The translations under genes were made by a program, and so were the position numbers. Positions 7,282 to 14,509 of a stretch of DNA of 30,416 nt are shown here, piece after piece (position 1 is the first letter of the stretch; every line of letters begins with the position of its first letter). The DNA lies in NCBI GenBank assembly GCA_963743595.1, contig CAVURW010000229.1, positions 1 to 30,416 of the forward strand, given 5' to 3'. The notes beneath the pieces are model-generated. The model was not told the origin of the DNA, did no database searches, and worked only from the letters and a program-made list of their open reading frames with translations. This stretch comes from CAVURW01 sp963743595. Lineage in GTDB: Bacteria; Verrucomicrobiota; Verrucomicrobiia; Methylacidiphilales; UBA1321.

Positions 7282-10144
7282 TTTACCGACACCGCAACCT
7301 TCCAGTGCGCCCAAACGCGTCTCTTCCGACGAGGCGACGGAGTTTGTTCCCCGCCCGACCCTCGGCGGAAAAAAGAAGGCCGTCTCCACCGATGACGCGA
7401 CACAATTTTCGCCACGCTCCAGCGGCGGTGACGATGCGACTCAGTTTGTTCAGAACAATCGCGGTGGCGGCAGTGGCGATGACGCAACGCAATTTGTACC
7501 GCGCGGCCCCTCTTCTTCAGACGAGGCGACACAGTTTACGCCAGCAGCAAAATGGGGCGACGATGCGACCCAATTCACCCCCGCACACACAGGCGGTGAC
7601 GATGCCACGCAGTTCACGCCGGCAACCGGGCACACAACGGACGACGCGACGCAATTCGTTTCGCCAAAGACGGCCAGTCAGGCACGTGCCGCGGCTCCAG
7701 CGGTTCGATCGAACAAGCGAAAATTTTCACCCGGCGATATCGTTGCCAATGGTAAATATCGCGTTGTTGAAGAGATCGAGACCGCAGGTCGGGAAGCCAT
7801 CGCCTACATGGGCGAAGCGGTTCTCGATGGGACGCCCGTCTTCATCAAGCAACTCGTTGAAGCGCGGAGCACGGAATCGGATCGGCAAAAGCTCGCGGAA
7901 TTGCGCGATAAACTGGTCGCGATCGAGAACGATTTTTGTTTGAGATGCTTCGATATTGTTGTCGGGGAACAGGTGCTGCAAGTCTTTGAATATTTACCTA
8001 ACGCCGTAGAGCTGCGGGATCTCGTTCGATCGGAGCCCGCTACCTTGCAAAACGAGATGTACCAACTGCTGTGGCAGCTCACACAGGGCGTGGGTTACCT
8101 CCACCATTTGGGAATCGTGCACCGCGATTTAAAACCGAGCAACATCATGGTGCTTCGGACCGAACAAGGATTACGCTTGAAAGTGGTCGATTACGGAACG
8201 ATCAGTCTGGTGGGTGACGCGGGTGAGCACACCACCTTTGCCGGTTCACGGCACTATGCCCCGCCTGAGGCATTGAAACGCAAGTTCCAGAGCCGGAGTG
8301 AAGACCTGAAAAAATATGATTGGTGGAGCGTTGGACGCGTTGCGCAAGAAATCTTGTGTGGATGCAGCATCGCCGATCTCGTGGGGCGGGGTATATCGAC
8401 TCAGAGTGGCCAGCGATTCAGCGGCACAGATGTTCACTTTGAGGAGATCATGCTGGAAGAGCGCATTGAGCACTATCAATGTCGCGCGGGGATGGTGGAG
8501 CTGGTTGAGGCGCAACTGGGTAAGGATAATCTCGGCGTCTATCGCCAGCTCATGCGAGGCTTGCTCACTACAAGCGTGGACGATCGCTGGACCTATAACG
8601 AAGTGCTTCTGTGGTTTCAAAACACGCCGCCTGCGGATGGCTACGATAAGCTCCCAGAGCACGGCTCGACCGCATTTCGTTACCAAGGCAAGAACTACAC
8701 GCTCGGCGAAATTGCCCGGACCTTGGCTACTGCGGAACACTGGGCACAGGCGCAGAAGTACGTGTTCCAAGGGATGAACGCAGCTGCCGGTGAGAAGTCG
8801 CTTTTCGACTACATTCACAATGACGTTCATGATAAAATTCTGGAGCGTGAACTTGACGATATCACGTCGTTGCCGAACCCGCGCAAGCTGGCAAATCGCG
8901 AGCTATTCGATGCCGTGGAAGATTACTCTACGGGTCTGGCGTTATCGCGCATGGGTAAAAGCGGGAACATGCCCCTAGCGCTCCACCTGCGCGGGCTGCC
9001 CGTAACAGTGGAAAATCTACTGCGCTGGAGCCGGAGCACCGTTCCTCTGGAGCAACGTCGCGCGGTTGCGCTGACTCACGCGCCTCTGGTGGAAGCGCTT
9101 CAGCTCTACGCACCGGAGTTGCACAAGAGCTTGGCGGCGGGTCTCGGGGACTTTAAGAAGACGGCAGACATCATCGCCGAGACGCAGAAAACGACACTCA
9201 CGACCCCGCAACTTGCGAAGATTTTCTCGCTGGTCTTTTCATCGCGGGACGAGCTGATACAGAACCTGGAAATCATTCGAAAACAGTACCACGCCGCTAG
9301 CTACAAATCGGTAACGGAGGTGCTCACGGGCGATAACAAGAACCCGAATAACCTGGAACTGGCCTTCATTGCATACACGGCAGCAGAGTTTCCGAACATC
9401 TACACCACGCACGAACAACATGCGCTCAATCAGCAGAAGCTGCTGCGCAAACACGCCTACCAAATCGCTGCCCGTTACGTTTGGTTAAACGTCGCCGACG
9501 TGTTGAGTTACCGCAGCTTTTTTCTGGGGAGCTTCTACGTGCAGGCGCCAGTTCATTTTTTCGCCGTCTACTTTTACGCGGGGCTCCTCATGGTCCTTCT
9601 CGCCGATACGGCATCGGCAGACAACAGCATGGTCGGGCGAATCCTTATCATGGCGATGGCTCTGGGATGTTCTCACGCCTTTGCCATGCTAACGCTTCGA
9701 GCGGTTACGTGGTCATCCATGAAAAACTATGTGGTCAGCGCCTTTCCGGACGGCTTTTTGAAAGCCACTGGAAAACGGGCCGAGTTCCTCGATAAAGTGG
9801 GCAAGAATCCGGACGGCAAGTATCCCACCAAACGCCTACTGCGTCAGGAGTACACGACTCTCCAGCAGGAATGGGACAAGGTTCAAAACCCCGGAACTCC
9901 CGCCGTTAAACTAGCCAAATTGCCCGAGATGCGTGGGGCCGGTGAGATGTCGAATTTATTCCTGATCCTGCTCGTCTTTACAGGAGCAGCCCCGGCCGTT
10001 TTAGGTGTGCTTGTCCAGGTGCTGCCTTTCCCCCTACTGCTACTGGCCTCCTCCGCGCCTCTGGCTCTCGTTCCCGTTTCGCTGATCATCGCCGTAGTGA
10101 CCGGTTCCTTCCTCCATCCGAAATGGGAATTGGAAGCGAAGTAA
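7274..10144 (+). CDS. Membrane Ser/Thr protein kinase with N-terminal D[DE]ATQF repeat array
   Basis: About 956 residues. Residues 15-135 hold eight copies of D[DE]AT[QE]F with Gly/Pro spacers. The kinase domain follows: VFIKQL (Lys192), HRDLKPSN (Asp285), DYG (Asp306) and APPEAL, all catalytic residues in place; the glycine loop is degenerate (IETAGREAIAYMGE). After the kinase comes a helical region of about 250 residues and, near the C-terminus, about four hydrophobic segments (FFAVYFYAGLLMVLLAD; VGRILIMAMALGCSHAFAML; LFLILLVFTGAAPAVLGVLV; a final PLALVPVSLIIAVV). The kinase should face the cytoplasm. The ATG at 7274 overlaps the phosphatase stop by ATGAATAA. Kinase, phosphatase and FHA genes in one operon indicate a closed phospho-Thr circuit. 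The target process is unknown. Confidence 0.9.
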   Translation: MNNLPTPQPSSAPKRVSSDEATEFVPRPTLGGKKKAVSTDDATQFSPRSSGGDDATQFVQNNRGGGSGDDATQFVPRGPSSSDEATQFTPAAKWGDDATQFTPAHTGGDDATQFTPATGHTTDDATQFVSPKTASQARAAAPAVRSNKRKFSPGDIVANGKYRVVEEIETAGREAIAYMGEAVLDGTPVFIKQLVEARSTESDRQKLAELRDKLVAIENDFCLRCFDIVVGEQVLQVFEYLPNAVELRDLVRSEPATLQNEMYQLLWQLTQGVGYLHHLGIVHRDLKPSNIMVLRTEQGLRLKVVDYGTISLVGDAGEHTTFAGSRHYAPPEALKRKFQSRSEDLKKYDWWSVGRVAQEILCGCSIADLVGRGISTQSGQRFSGTDVHFEEIMLEERIEHYQCRAGMVELVEAQLGKDNLGVYRQLMRGLLTTSVDDRWTYNEVLLWFQNTPPADGYDKLPEHGSTAFRYQGKNYTLGEIARTLATAEHWAQAQKYVFQGMNAAAGEKSLFDYIHNDVHDKILERELDDITSLPNPRKLANRELFDAVEDYSTGLALSRMGKSGNMPLALHLRGLPVTVENLLRWSRSTVPLEQRRAVALTHAPLVEALQLYAPELHKSLAAGLGDFKKTADIIAETQKTTLTTPQLAKIFSLVFSSRDELIQNLEIIRKQYHAASYKSVTEVLTGDNKNPNNLELAFIAYTAAEFPNIYTTHEQHALNQQKLLRKHAYQIAARYVWLNVADVLSYRSFFLGSFYVQAPVHFFAVYFYAGLLMVLLADTASADNSMVGRILIMAMALGCSHAFAMLTLRAVTWSSMKNYVVSAFPDGFLKATGKRAEFLDKVGKNPDGKYPTKRLLRQEYTTLQQEWDKVQNPGTPAVKLAKLPEMRGAGEMSNLFLILLVFTGAAPAVLGVLVQVLPFPLLLLASSAPLALVPVSLIIAVVTGSFLHPKWELEAK

Positions 10145-10174
10145 CCGGTCCCGCTTTCACGGGCGTCCGCTCGA

Positions 10175-11101
10175 TCAATGAATACCGCAACTGGTGTGGC
10201 CGCGCTTGAGCAAGTACTGCTGGTGATATTCCTCAGCCATGTAATAAGCAGCCGCCGGGGTGATTTCCGTAACGATAGGCTTGCCGAATTTCTTCGCCGT
10301 TTCCAGCTTCGCCTTCACCTGTTCAGCGGCCTTCTTTTGCGCTTCTGAGTAGTAGAAGACGGCGGAGCGGTATTGGCTGCCGACATCGGGACCCTGCCGA
10401 TTCTTGGTCGTGGGATTATGATTCGCCCAAAAGATTTCCAGGAGCTTTTCATACGAGACTTTGGCCGGATCGAATTTCATGTGCACGACTTCCGCATGCC
10501 CGGTATCTTGGTAACAGACCTGTTTGTAGGTCGCGTTTGGCAAGTGGCCGCCCATGAATCCCACGGAGGTCTCCAGCACGCCGGGTGTTGTCCGGAACAG
10601 CTCTTCCACACCCCAGAAACAACCGGCACCGAAGCAGGCCTCTTCTGTTCCTGTAGTCGTCGCGGTATCGCTGGTTTGGGTGATGGCAGTCACTTCTTCA
10701 AAACCATCCTTGAATTTCAATGAAGCGGAATTGATGCAAAACCGCAGCCCGGTCGGCTTGGGACCGTCATTAAAAACGTGACCCAAGTGGGCATCGCAAC
10801 GGGCGCAGAGCACTTCCACACGCAACATACCGTAGGTGCCATCTTCATGGAGCGCGATGTGATCGACATCCACCGGCATAAAAAAGCTGGGCCAACCGGT
10901 ACCGGAATCGAACTTTGCCCGGGAGGTGAACAGCGGCAGATCGCAGCAGACGCAGTTGTAGGTGCCGTCTTTCTTGTTATCGTGAAAAACACCGCAGAAC
11001 CGCCGTTCCGTACCCTTTTCGCGTGTGATGGTGTATTGCTCCGGTGTCAGAAGTTGACGCCATTCCGACTCTGTCTTAACGATTTTTTCGATATGTTTCA
11101 T
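10175..11101 (-). CDS. msrBA: Peptide methionine sulfoxide reductase, MsrB-MsrA fusion
   Basis: 308-residue two-domain repair enzyme that reduces both diastereomers of methionine sulfoxide. The N-terminal MsrB domain has zinc-binding pairs C50/C53 and C99/C102, SGTGWPSF and catalytic Cys122 in RFCINSASLKF. A short Thr-rich linker follows. The C-terminal MsrA domain has GAGCFWGVEE (catalytic Cys161), YKQVCYQDTGHAE and a C-terminal Cys in TSCGIH that can resolve the disulfide. No signal peptide, so cytosolic. Convergent with the kinase gene, 30 bases apart, and divergent from the membrane protein gene. Confidence 0.95.
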   Translation of the reverse strand: MKHIEKIVKTESEWRQLLTPEQYTITREKGTERRFCGVFHDNKKDGTYNCVCCDLPLFTSRAKFDSGTGWPSFFMPVDVDHIALHEDGTYGMLRVEVLCARCDAHLGHVFNDGPKPTGLRFCINSASLKFKDGFEEVTAITQTSDTATTTGTEEACFGAGCFWGVEELFRTTPGVLETSVGFMGGHLPNATYKQVCYQDTGHAEVVHMKFDPAKVSYEKLLEIFWANHNPTTKNRQGPDVGSQYRSAVFYYSEAQKKAAEQVKAKLETAKKFGKPIVTEITPAAAYYMAEEYHQQYLLKRGHTSCGIH

Positions 11102-11261
11102 ATTTAATAGGACGGCTGGTTACACGAAAACTTACTCTCTTTGTGAAGAAACTCAAAAAACAGCTTTCTAAAATGCTTTCGCTCAAAAAAACGAATAGAT
11201 GGACAAACGGTGCTGAGGACGGTTTGATTTTCTGGGCGTTCCTGCCCGACTCGCTTAATTT
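11102..11261. promoter_or_regulatory. Divergent intergenic region between msrBA and the membrane protein gene
   Basis: 160 bases holding the starts of two divergent genes, so promoters for both must lie here or very near. It contains CTCAAAAAA twice (11150-11158 and 11183-11191 region). No clear -35/-10 pair or operator can be named from sequence alone. Confidence 0.45.
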
Positions 11262-12962
11262 ATGAACTTGACTTGGTTACGCCCCAGCTTCTGCCTGCTT
11301 TTTTTGGTGGCGACTTTCCTGAGTCTTTATGTGGAGGGGAGTTCCTTTACCGATACTCCGCAACTCTGTCGGTTTCTAGCGAATGGCGAGCAAATCCACA
11401 TTGATGGAAAGCTCTACTACCAAGACTTTTTCACACGCGCACGACACCCCTGGATTTGGGTCAATCTCGAATGGGCGAGCTCGGTCACGGTGTACCAACT
11501 TTACGTGTGGGGTGGGTTGGTGACCGTCGTTCTTTACTTCCACGCGTTGCTGGCGTTTTTGTTTTTCGTCATCTACCGGATGCTCGTGCGGCAGGGTGCT
11601 TCCGTGGCGACCACGGTGGTGATGATGGCGATCTTGTTCTATCTCTTTCACAACCGCTTTCTGGTGATCACGCAGGTGTTTGGCTACGTCTTTATGGCGT
11701 TGGTTGTGGCCGTCTTTCGGAGCAAACGCATCCCCTCGCTGGCGGATTGGATCATGTTACCGATTATTTTCATCGCGTGGTCCAACCTCTGCACCACCCA
11801 TCTCTGCGGTCTCGTTTTCATCGGTCTCTCCATCCTAGGCCGCTGGCTCGACACCCCTTCCCTGACGCCTGAAGAGCTGGAAGCACGCAAGCGTTTGGGT
11901 GAGGATCACGAGCAACTGATCCTGAAATCTGAGGCGTGGATCTCGCTGCGTCCGTGGGCGCGCCTCGGCTTGATCTGCTGGGCCGCGACCATGGTCAACC
12001 CCTTCGTCCTCCACATCACCTTCAAGCTCTGGGCAGCGATTCTCTCCCCGGTTTGGGCGGCGCGCGATACGCCCGACTTCTCAGTCCCCACCATTTCAGC
12101 CCTGGGACTCATCTTGATTATCGTCGGCATTTTGGCCTCGCGATTTGCCACAAAGCCGAACGTCACCAGCTTCGAGATGGGCCTGCCGATTCTCTTCATC
12201 CTGGAACTGGCCCTGCGCGGGCAACAGCAGGCGTGGCTCCTGGAAATCGTCGTCGCCGTGCCGCTCGCACAAGATCTGGATTCGGTCGCACGCCCGCTCT
12301 TGCAACGAATTACGAACTGGAGCGCTATCGAAGGGAAAATGGCAGTTTGGCAAAAAACGGCACGAGGCGATCTTCTCTGGGCCGCTGTGTTCTGCACGAC
12401 GCTCAGCGCCATTTGGGCGTACAAGGTCGATCCTGCTACCCTGGAGCCTGACCAGAGCTTTATGACGCCAAACTGCGTGGCCTTTTTGCGTGCAAACCGC
12501 GATCACTTAAGGCGACCGCTCACCTCCATTGAAGAGGGTGCTCCCGTCTATTACTACCTCCCTGGCACCAAGGTCGTGGTCGATGATCGCGACGCCCTTC
12601 TCGCCGAGCCCTATTTTGGCGCTCTCGTCCGCGTCTTTGAGGGCGGTTGGGGATGGATTCGCCTTGTGCGCGAGGGCGATTTCGATTCCGCAGTTCTTGG
12701 CGGTGATTACCCGCTCAATGAGTCGCTTACGATATTGCCCGGTTGGAAGCTCGTTTACGAAGATGGAAAGTCCAGGGTCTACTTTTTCGACCCGCCGCCC
12801 GGTGAACAGAATCTTTTAGCCGCGCCGGCCGCAACTCCCGCAGCACCCCCCTCGCCGACGGTAACTCCTCCACCCAAACCTTCCCCGACTCCCACGCCAA
12901 CCCCGTCACCCTCACCGACGCCGACGCCCACCCCAAAACCGCATAAGCATCATCATGTGTAG
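11262..12962 (+). CDS. Polytopic membrane protein, GT-C-like, with Pro/Thr/His-rich tail
   Basis: 566 residues. A signal-anchor helix (FCLLFLVATFLSLYV) precedes a short outside loop with an acidic Asp early on (TDTPQLCRF) and Trp-rich motifs RHPWIWVNLEW. About eight to nine further hydrophobic segments follow, then an extracytoplasmic domain of about 130 residues (SFMTPNCVAFLRANRD, VVVDDRDALLAEPYFG). This layout resembles bacterial membrane glycosyltransferases of the GT-C fold, but no catalytic motif is certain. The C-terminus is low complexity: about 40 residues of Pro, Thr and Ser (TPTPTPSPSPTPTPTP) ending KPHKHHHV, possibly a wall-spanning or metal-binding tail. The mannose-1-phosphate guanylyltransferase gene follows 48 bases downstream, which supports, but does not prove, a role in glycan building. 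Confidence 0.75.
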   Translation: MNLTWLRPSFCLLFLVATFLSLYVEGSSFTDTPQLCRFLANGEQIHIDGKLYYQDFFTRARHPWIWVNLEWASSVTVYQLYVWGGLVTVVLYFHALLAFLFFVIYRMLVRQGASVATTVVMMAILFYLFHNRFLVITQVFGYVFMALVVAVFRSKRIPSLADWIMLPIIFIAWSNLCTTHLCGLVFIGLSILGRWLDTPSLTPEELEARKRLGEDHEQLILKSEAWISLRPWARLGLICWAATMVNPFVLHITFKLWAAILSPVWAARDTPDFSVPTISALGLILIIVGILASRFATKPNVTSFEMGLPILFILELALRGQQQAWLLEIVVAVPLAQDLDSVARPLLQRITNWSAIEGKMAVWQKTARGDLLWAAVFCTTLSAIWAYKVDPATLEPDQSFMTPNCVAFLRANRDHLRRPLTSIEEGAPVYYYLPGTKVVVDDRDALLAEPYFGALVRVFEGGWGWIRLVREGDFDSAVLGGDYPLNESLTILPGWKLVYEDGKSRVYFFDPPPGEQNLLAAPAATPAAPPSPTVTPPPKPSPTPTPTPSPSPTPTPTPKPHKHHHV

Positions 12963-13010
12963 ACTTTCTATCGATTCCGCCGGGATTCTCTTATACTCTT
13001 AAACAATAAC

Positions 13011-14072
13011 ATGCCTAAAAACTACGTTTGTATCCTCGCTGGTGGCAGCGGTGAACGCTTCTGGCCGCTCAGCCGAATTGCGAAACCGAAACACCTGGTC
13101 TCCCTCGTCACCGCCTCCACTCTCCTGGAGCAGACGGTCGAGCGCGTGGCCAGTTGCCTTCCGCTGGAAAACATCATCGTCCTGACCTCCGCGCATCAGC
13201 TCCAAGATTGCCGCCGCGTTTTGCATCAACTCAAGCCCGAACAGATCATCGCTGAGCCCGAAAAGCGCGATACCTCCGCCGCCTGCGCCCTCGGTACCGC
13301 TATTATCCACCAGAAAGATCCAACGGGCGTGGTGGCGTTTCTAGCCGCAGATGCGATGGTGAAGAACGGCACGTTATTCGTTCAACAGCTCAAAGAATGC
13401 TTCCGTCGTGCCGGGGAGACCGATTGCATCATCACCCTGGGCATTCGCCCCAGCCATCCCTCCACGCGATTCGGTTATCTGGAAGTGGGCGAAGTCGATC
13501 CCGGAAGTAACCTGAAATGCTTTTTCTTTAAGGTAAAACGGTTCGCGGAGAAGCCCGATTTAGAGACCGCCAAGGTCTATTTCGAGAGCGAAGGTTTCTT
13601 GTGGAACGCCGGAATTTTTGTGTGGAAAACCACCACGTTCATCAACGAATCCCGACAATACTCCCCGCACTTAGCCACATTTGTGGATGACTACCTGGCC
13701 CACTCGCAGGAGGAGGGCTGGCTGGCAAAGGCATTCGCAGCGATCCCGAAAATCTCGATCGATTACGCCTTGATGGAACGCACCGGTTCCGTGCTCGTCG
13801 CCGACGCAAAATTTGATTGGGACGACGTCGGTTCTTGGACCGCACTCCCCACGCACCTGCCCCCCGACCCGCATGGCAATACCATTCAGGGTGAAGTGGT
13901 CACCTACGCCTCCAAGCGCAATATTGTCCTCACCCAAAAGAACCTCATCGCCCTGTGCGGTGTGGAGGATTTGATCATTGTTGAAACGCCCGACGCCACG
14001 CTCGTGTGCCATCGAAACGCCGCCGAGCAAATCAAAATGCTCCAAGCGCTGCTGCCGGAACGGGTGCGGTAA
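13011..14072 (+). CDS. manC: Mannose-1-phosphate guanylyltransferase
   Basis: 353-residue nucleotidyltransferase making GDP-mannose from GTP and mannose-1-phosphate. Motifs: LAGGSGERFWPLSR (nucleotide loop), KPKHLVSL (substrate Lys), EPEKRDTSAACALG, FLAADAMV in the place of the usual PADH metal site, FRRAGE, GFLWNAGIFVWK, SIDYALMER and FDWDDVGSW. It lacks the C-terminal isomerase domain of bifunctional ManC/AlgA proteins. It starts 48 bases after the membrane protein gene and may share its transcript. The symbol is given for function; orthology to a named locus is not shown. Confidence 0.92.
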   Translation: MPKNYVCILAGGSGERFWPLSRIAKPKHLVSLVTASTLLEQTVERVASCLPLENIIVLTSAHQLQDCRRVLHQLKPEQIIAEPEKRDTSAACALGTAIIHQKDPTGVVAFLAADAMVKNGTLFVQQLKECFRRAGETDCIITLGIRPSHPSTRFGYLEVGEVDPGSNLKCFFFKVKRFAEKPDLETAKVYFESEGFLWNAGIFVWKTTTFINESRQYSPHLATFVDDYLAHSQEEGWLAKAFAAIPKISIDYALMERTGSVLVADAKFDWDDVGSWTALPTHLPPDPHGNTIQGEVVTYASKRNIVLTQKNLIALCGVEDLIIVETPDATLVCHRNAAEQIKMLQALLPERVR

Positions 14073-14147
14073 GTTGGGACGATAGTTTGCCCAGCAACGA
14101 GCCCTCACTATCGACAAGGTATCCATTTCGAGCTTGTCGAGAAATCA

Positions 14148-14230
14148 GACCATTTACGATTGAGGTTCGGTACATTCGGACACCTGTGGTTGAACCAATT
14201 CAATCTACCGAATATTACCCGCAAATAGTC
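14148..14230 (+). mobile_element. 83-bp palindromic mini-element, copy 1, TCA target duplication
   Basis: Begins GACCATTTACG and ends CGCAAATAGTC, an 11-base terminal inverted repeat with two mismatches. It is flanked by TCA on both sides (14145-14147, 14231-14233). It is the same sequence as copy 2 on the opposite strand, apart from a 9-base insertion (ACACCTGTG) and three single-base changes. It has no coding capacity, so it would need a transposase supplied elsewhere. A 3-bp TNA duplication is known for the IS1031 group of the IS5 family; that link is inference. Confidence 0.8.
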
Positions 14231-14320
14231 TCAGTAAGAATCAGAACGGGAGGTTTACCGATCCCTCGACACTCCTCATGAATCGGTTCGATTCAATTGA
14301 GCGCCAAGGGCGCGATCCGT

Positions 14321-14368
14321 AAAAAAGCCTAGCATAAGGGCGGCTGATAAGCCGGCCGAAGTGCTAGG
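14321..14368 (-). terminator. Candidate rho-independent terminator downstream of ade
   Basis: Read on the minus strand, CCTAGCA (14368-14362) pairs with TGCTAGG (14334-14328), with an inner stem CGGCT/AGCCG closed by a four-base loop. It is followed directly by CTTTTTT (14327-14321). It points the right way to end the ade transcript, whose stop is about 140 bases upstream. It lies in the core of the long inverted repeat, so it may instead be part of that element. Confidence 0.5.
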
Positions 14369-14509
14369 TTCAACAGCCGAGCCGTTAGAGTTCCAAAGGA
14401 ACGATAATCCGTGGCCTCCCGTTCTGACTTTTACTGATGTCTCGATAAGCTCGACATGGAAATTGTTGATAGTGAGGACTTTACGGTGACAGCAGAACAT
14501 TCTCGCAAA

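Larger units (their letters stand above)
14101..14480. repeat. Long inverted repeat, about 75-bp arms, around a folding core
   Basis: With the inner element removed, the left arm reads CCTCACTATCGACAAGG, CATTTCGAGCTTGTCGAG, AAATCAGTAAGAATCAGAAC, GGGAGG. The reverse complement of 14395-14478 reads CCTCACTATCAACAA, CATGTCGAGCTTATCGAG, ACATCAGTAAAAGTCAGAAC, GGGAGG. The arms are roughly 85 percent alike by eye. Each arm also contains its own small palindrome (TCGAGCTTGTCGA). The whole looks like a decaying non-coding mobile or extragenic palindromic element. Confidence 0.75.
14073..14509. other. Gene-free region built of nested repeats
   Basis: 437 bases with no credible gene. It consists of a long inverted repeat (arms about 14101-14270 and 14401-14480), an 83-bp mini-element inside the left arm and a strongly folding segment in the middle. 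A minus-strand open frame at 14276-14500 is a by-product of this repeat and matches no family. Confidence 0.75.

Noticed and set aside
10145..10174. Terminator between the kinase and msrBA genes
   Set aside because: Only a four-base stem (CCCG/CGGG) and no T-run on either strand.
14148..14480. Integron attC site or CRISPR repeat
   Set aside because: No attC core pair (RYYYAAC/GTTRRRY) at the ends and no regular spacer array; the copies carry TNA target duplications instead.
14276..14500. 74-residue minus-strand open frame
   Set aside because: It lies entirely in the inverted repeat and folding core; its sequence follows the repeat structure and shows no domain.
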